Assembly: GCA_013398055.1 (NCBI GenBank) | Contig: VZRS01002615.1 | Span: 5,138-69,137 of the forward strand | Length of the DNA stretch: 64,000 nucleotides | Source: Ifrita kowaldi | Taxonomy: Eukaryota; Chordata; Aves; Passeriformes; Cinclosomatidae | Direction of reading: 5' to 3' | Shown here: piece by piece, positions 63,601-64,000 of the stretch | Layout of the letters: each line of letters begins with the position of its first letter | Numbering within the stretch: position 1 is the first letter of the stretch | The notes under the pieces: model-generated | What the model was told of the DNA's origin: nothing | Database searches by the model: none | What the model saw: the letters and a program-made list of their open reading frames with translations, nothing else | Position numbers and translations under genes: made by a program

Positions 63601-63812
63601 TATACTAAAGGATTTGTATAATCATCTAATTTAGAGGTATTTACACAAACCAGCCCATTTGAGATCTGTTCATTTCTAAGACGTATTCAAATTCCATGTT
63701 TTTTTTACCAAATGACAAAAAGGCTGACACCATTGTTATCAAAAGAATATCAAAGATAGCAGCTTCAGCAAACTTCGATCATTCTCTCCACCTACCATGG
63801 TTTATGTTTTAC
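54669..63812 (-). other. HDAC9: HDAC9 intron downstream of the GGHD exon
   Basis: A 9.1-kb phase-0 intron with gtaaaa donor and ttctttcag acceptor. It contains the 87-bp candidate cassette exon at 58984-59070. A block around 57846-57946 (paired cattttcaaag motifs) and one near 59361-59400 (ggggccaaattcagtc) resemble very old sauropsid repeats. No other gene is seen. Confidence 0.85.
58984..59070 (-). other. Candidate cassette exon within HDAC9 intron
   Basis: The segment is bounded by a full-consensus donor (cag then gtaagt, 58978-58983) and an acceptor with a pyrimidine-rich run (cattttctcctttgtggaattcag). It is 87 bp, a multiple of three, and open in phase 0, the phase of both flanking HDAC9 exons. 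It would insert 29 Cys-rich residues beginning CESGAACQRGSEL and ending YLPEQ. A second frame is also open. I know of no such insert in other class IIa HDACs, so it may be a decoy splice pair, a lineage-specific exon or part of a non-coding RNA. Confidence 0.3.
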
Positions 63813-63946
63813 CTCATTTCCTAGAAGGGCATTTATACAGGCTTCAGAGGCGTCACAGATGGCAGTGAGGTCATGTCCTCCCTCCAGTGCCAGCACCACG
63901 CGGCCGTCCGCCAGCTTCAGCAATTGCTTGGTTAGGTGACCAAAAC
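63813..63946 (-). CDS. HDAC9: HDAC9 coding exon, end of the deacetylase domain (partial gene)
   Basis: HDAC9 is a class IIa histone deacetylase that works mainly as a MEF2-bound corepressor scaffold and shuttles between nucleus and cytoplasm. This 134-bp exon has an AG acceptor just upstream (plus-strand ct at 63947-63948) and a gtaaaa donor (63807-63812). Two bases finish a split Cys codon, then 44 codons follow, starting FGHLTKQLLKLADG and ending NALLGNE. It contains LALEGGHDLTAICDASEA. The His in GGHD (codon 63873-63875) sits where class I enzymes have the catalytic Tyr; this substitution defines class IIa and explains their weak activity on acetyl-lysine. The sequence is nearly identical to vertebrate HDAC4/5/7/9. 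The assignment to HDAC9 comes from the downstream exons. The exons with the zinc ligands lie beyond the right edge. Confidence 0.95.
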
Positions 63947-64000
63947 CTGGGATTCAAATACAGCAGTGCAAATAATTAAAGCTGAACAGATACTGCAGGC
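63947..64000 (-). other. HDAC9: HDAC9 intron, cut by the window edge
   Basis: The 54 bases upstream of the GGHD exon are intronic, with the acceptor cag at 63947-63949. The polypyrimidine tract is weak. The upstream exon lies outside the window. Confidence 0.8.

Overview
This window is nuclear DNA from a sauropsid vertebrate, most likely a bird. The evidence is an antisense CR1 reverse-transcriptase fragment (about 10.26-10.90 kb), palindromic old repeats of the kind seen across turtles, crocodilians and birds, low overall repeat density, and vertebrate split exons with GT-AG introns. The species cannot be told from the sequence alone. Nothing here is prokaryotic: no operons, CRISPR arrays or plasmid or phage features.

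The only protein-coding gene I can support is the 3' end of HDAC9, a class IIa histone deacetylase, on the minus strand. Four coding exons are visible, and their reading phases join exactly: 63813-63946 (end of the deacetylase domain, with the class IIa GGHD motif), 54584-54668, 49364-49517 (containing the C-terminal nuclear export signal) and 39781-39820 (last codons and TGA). The upstream catalytic exons lie beyond the right edge. Introns are about 9.1, 5.1 and 9.5 kb. The 3' UTR runs left from 39780, with candidate poly(A) signals near 37.93-37.96 kb. Reading through the splice donor at 54583 would give a shorter protein with a different tail, like the short human HDAC9 isoform.

From about 37.9 kb down to 1 no coding gene is recognisable. 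In other vertebrates the gene convergent with and downstream of HDAC9 is TWIST1, so this is probably the HDAC9-TWIST1 intergenic region, with TWIST1 beyond the left edge. The first about 1.3 kb is rich in CpG without an open gene, as expected at the edge of an unmethylated developmental-gene domain. The next 15 kb hold a striking set of simple repeats: pyrimidine and purine tracts, CCCTG/CCCGG and GAAGA pentamers, a 30-bp minisatellite and two single-base N calls. Several AT-rich blocks with homeodomain- or POU-type motifs are candidate conserved enhancers, but this needs alignment to other species.

The most useful leads are the read-through HDAC9 tail, an 87-bp in-frame candidate cassette exon at 58984-59070 with a consensus donor, the CpG-retaining left edge, and the candidate regulatory blocks. 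I found no convincing evidence of a new biological system.
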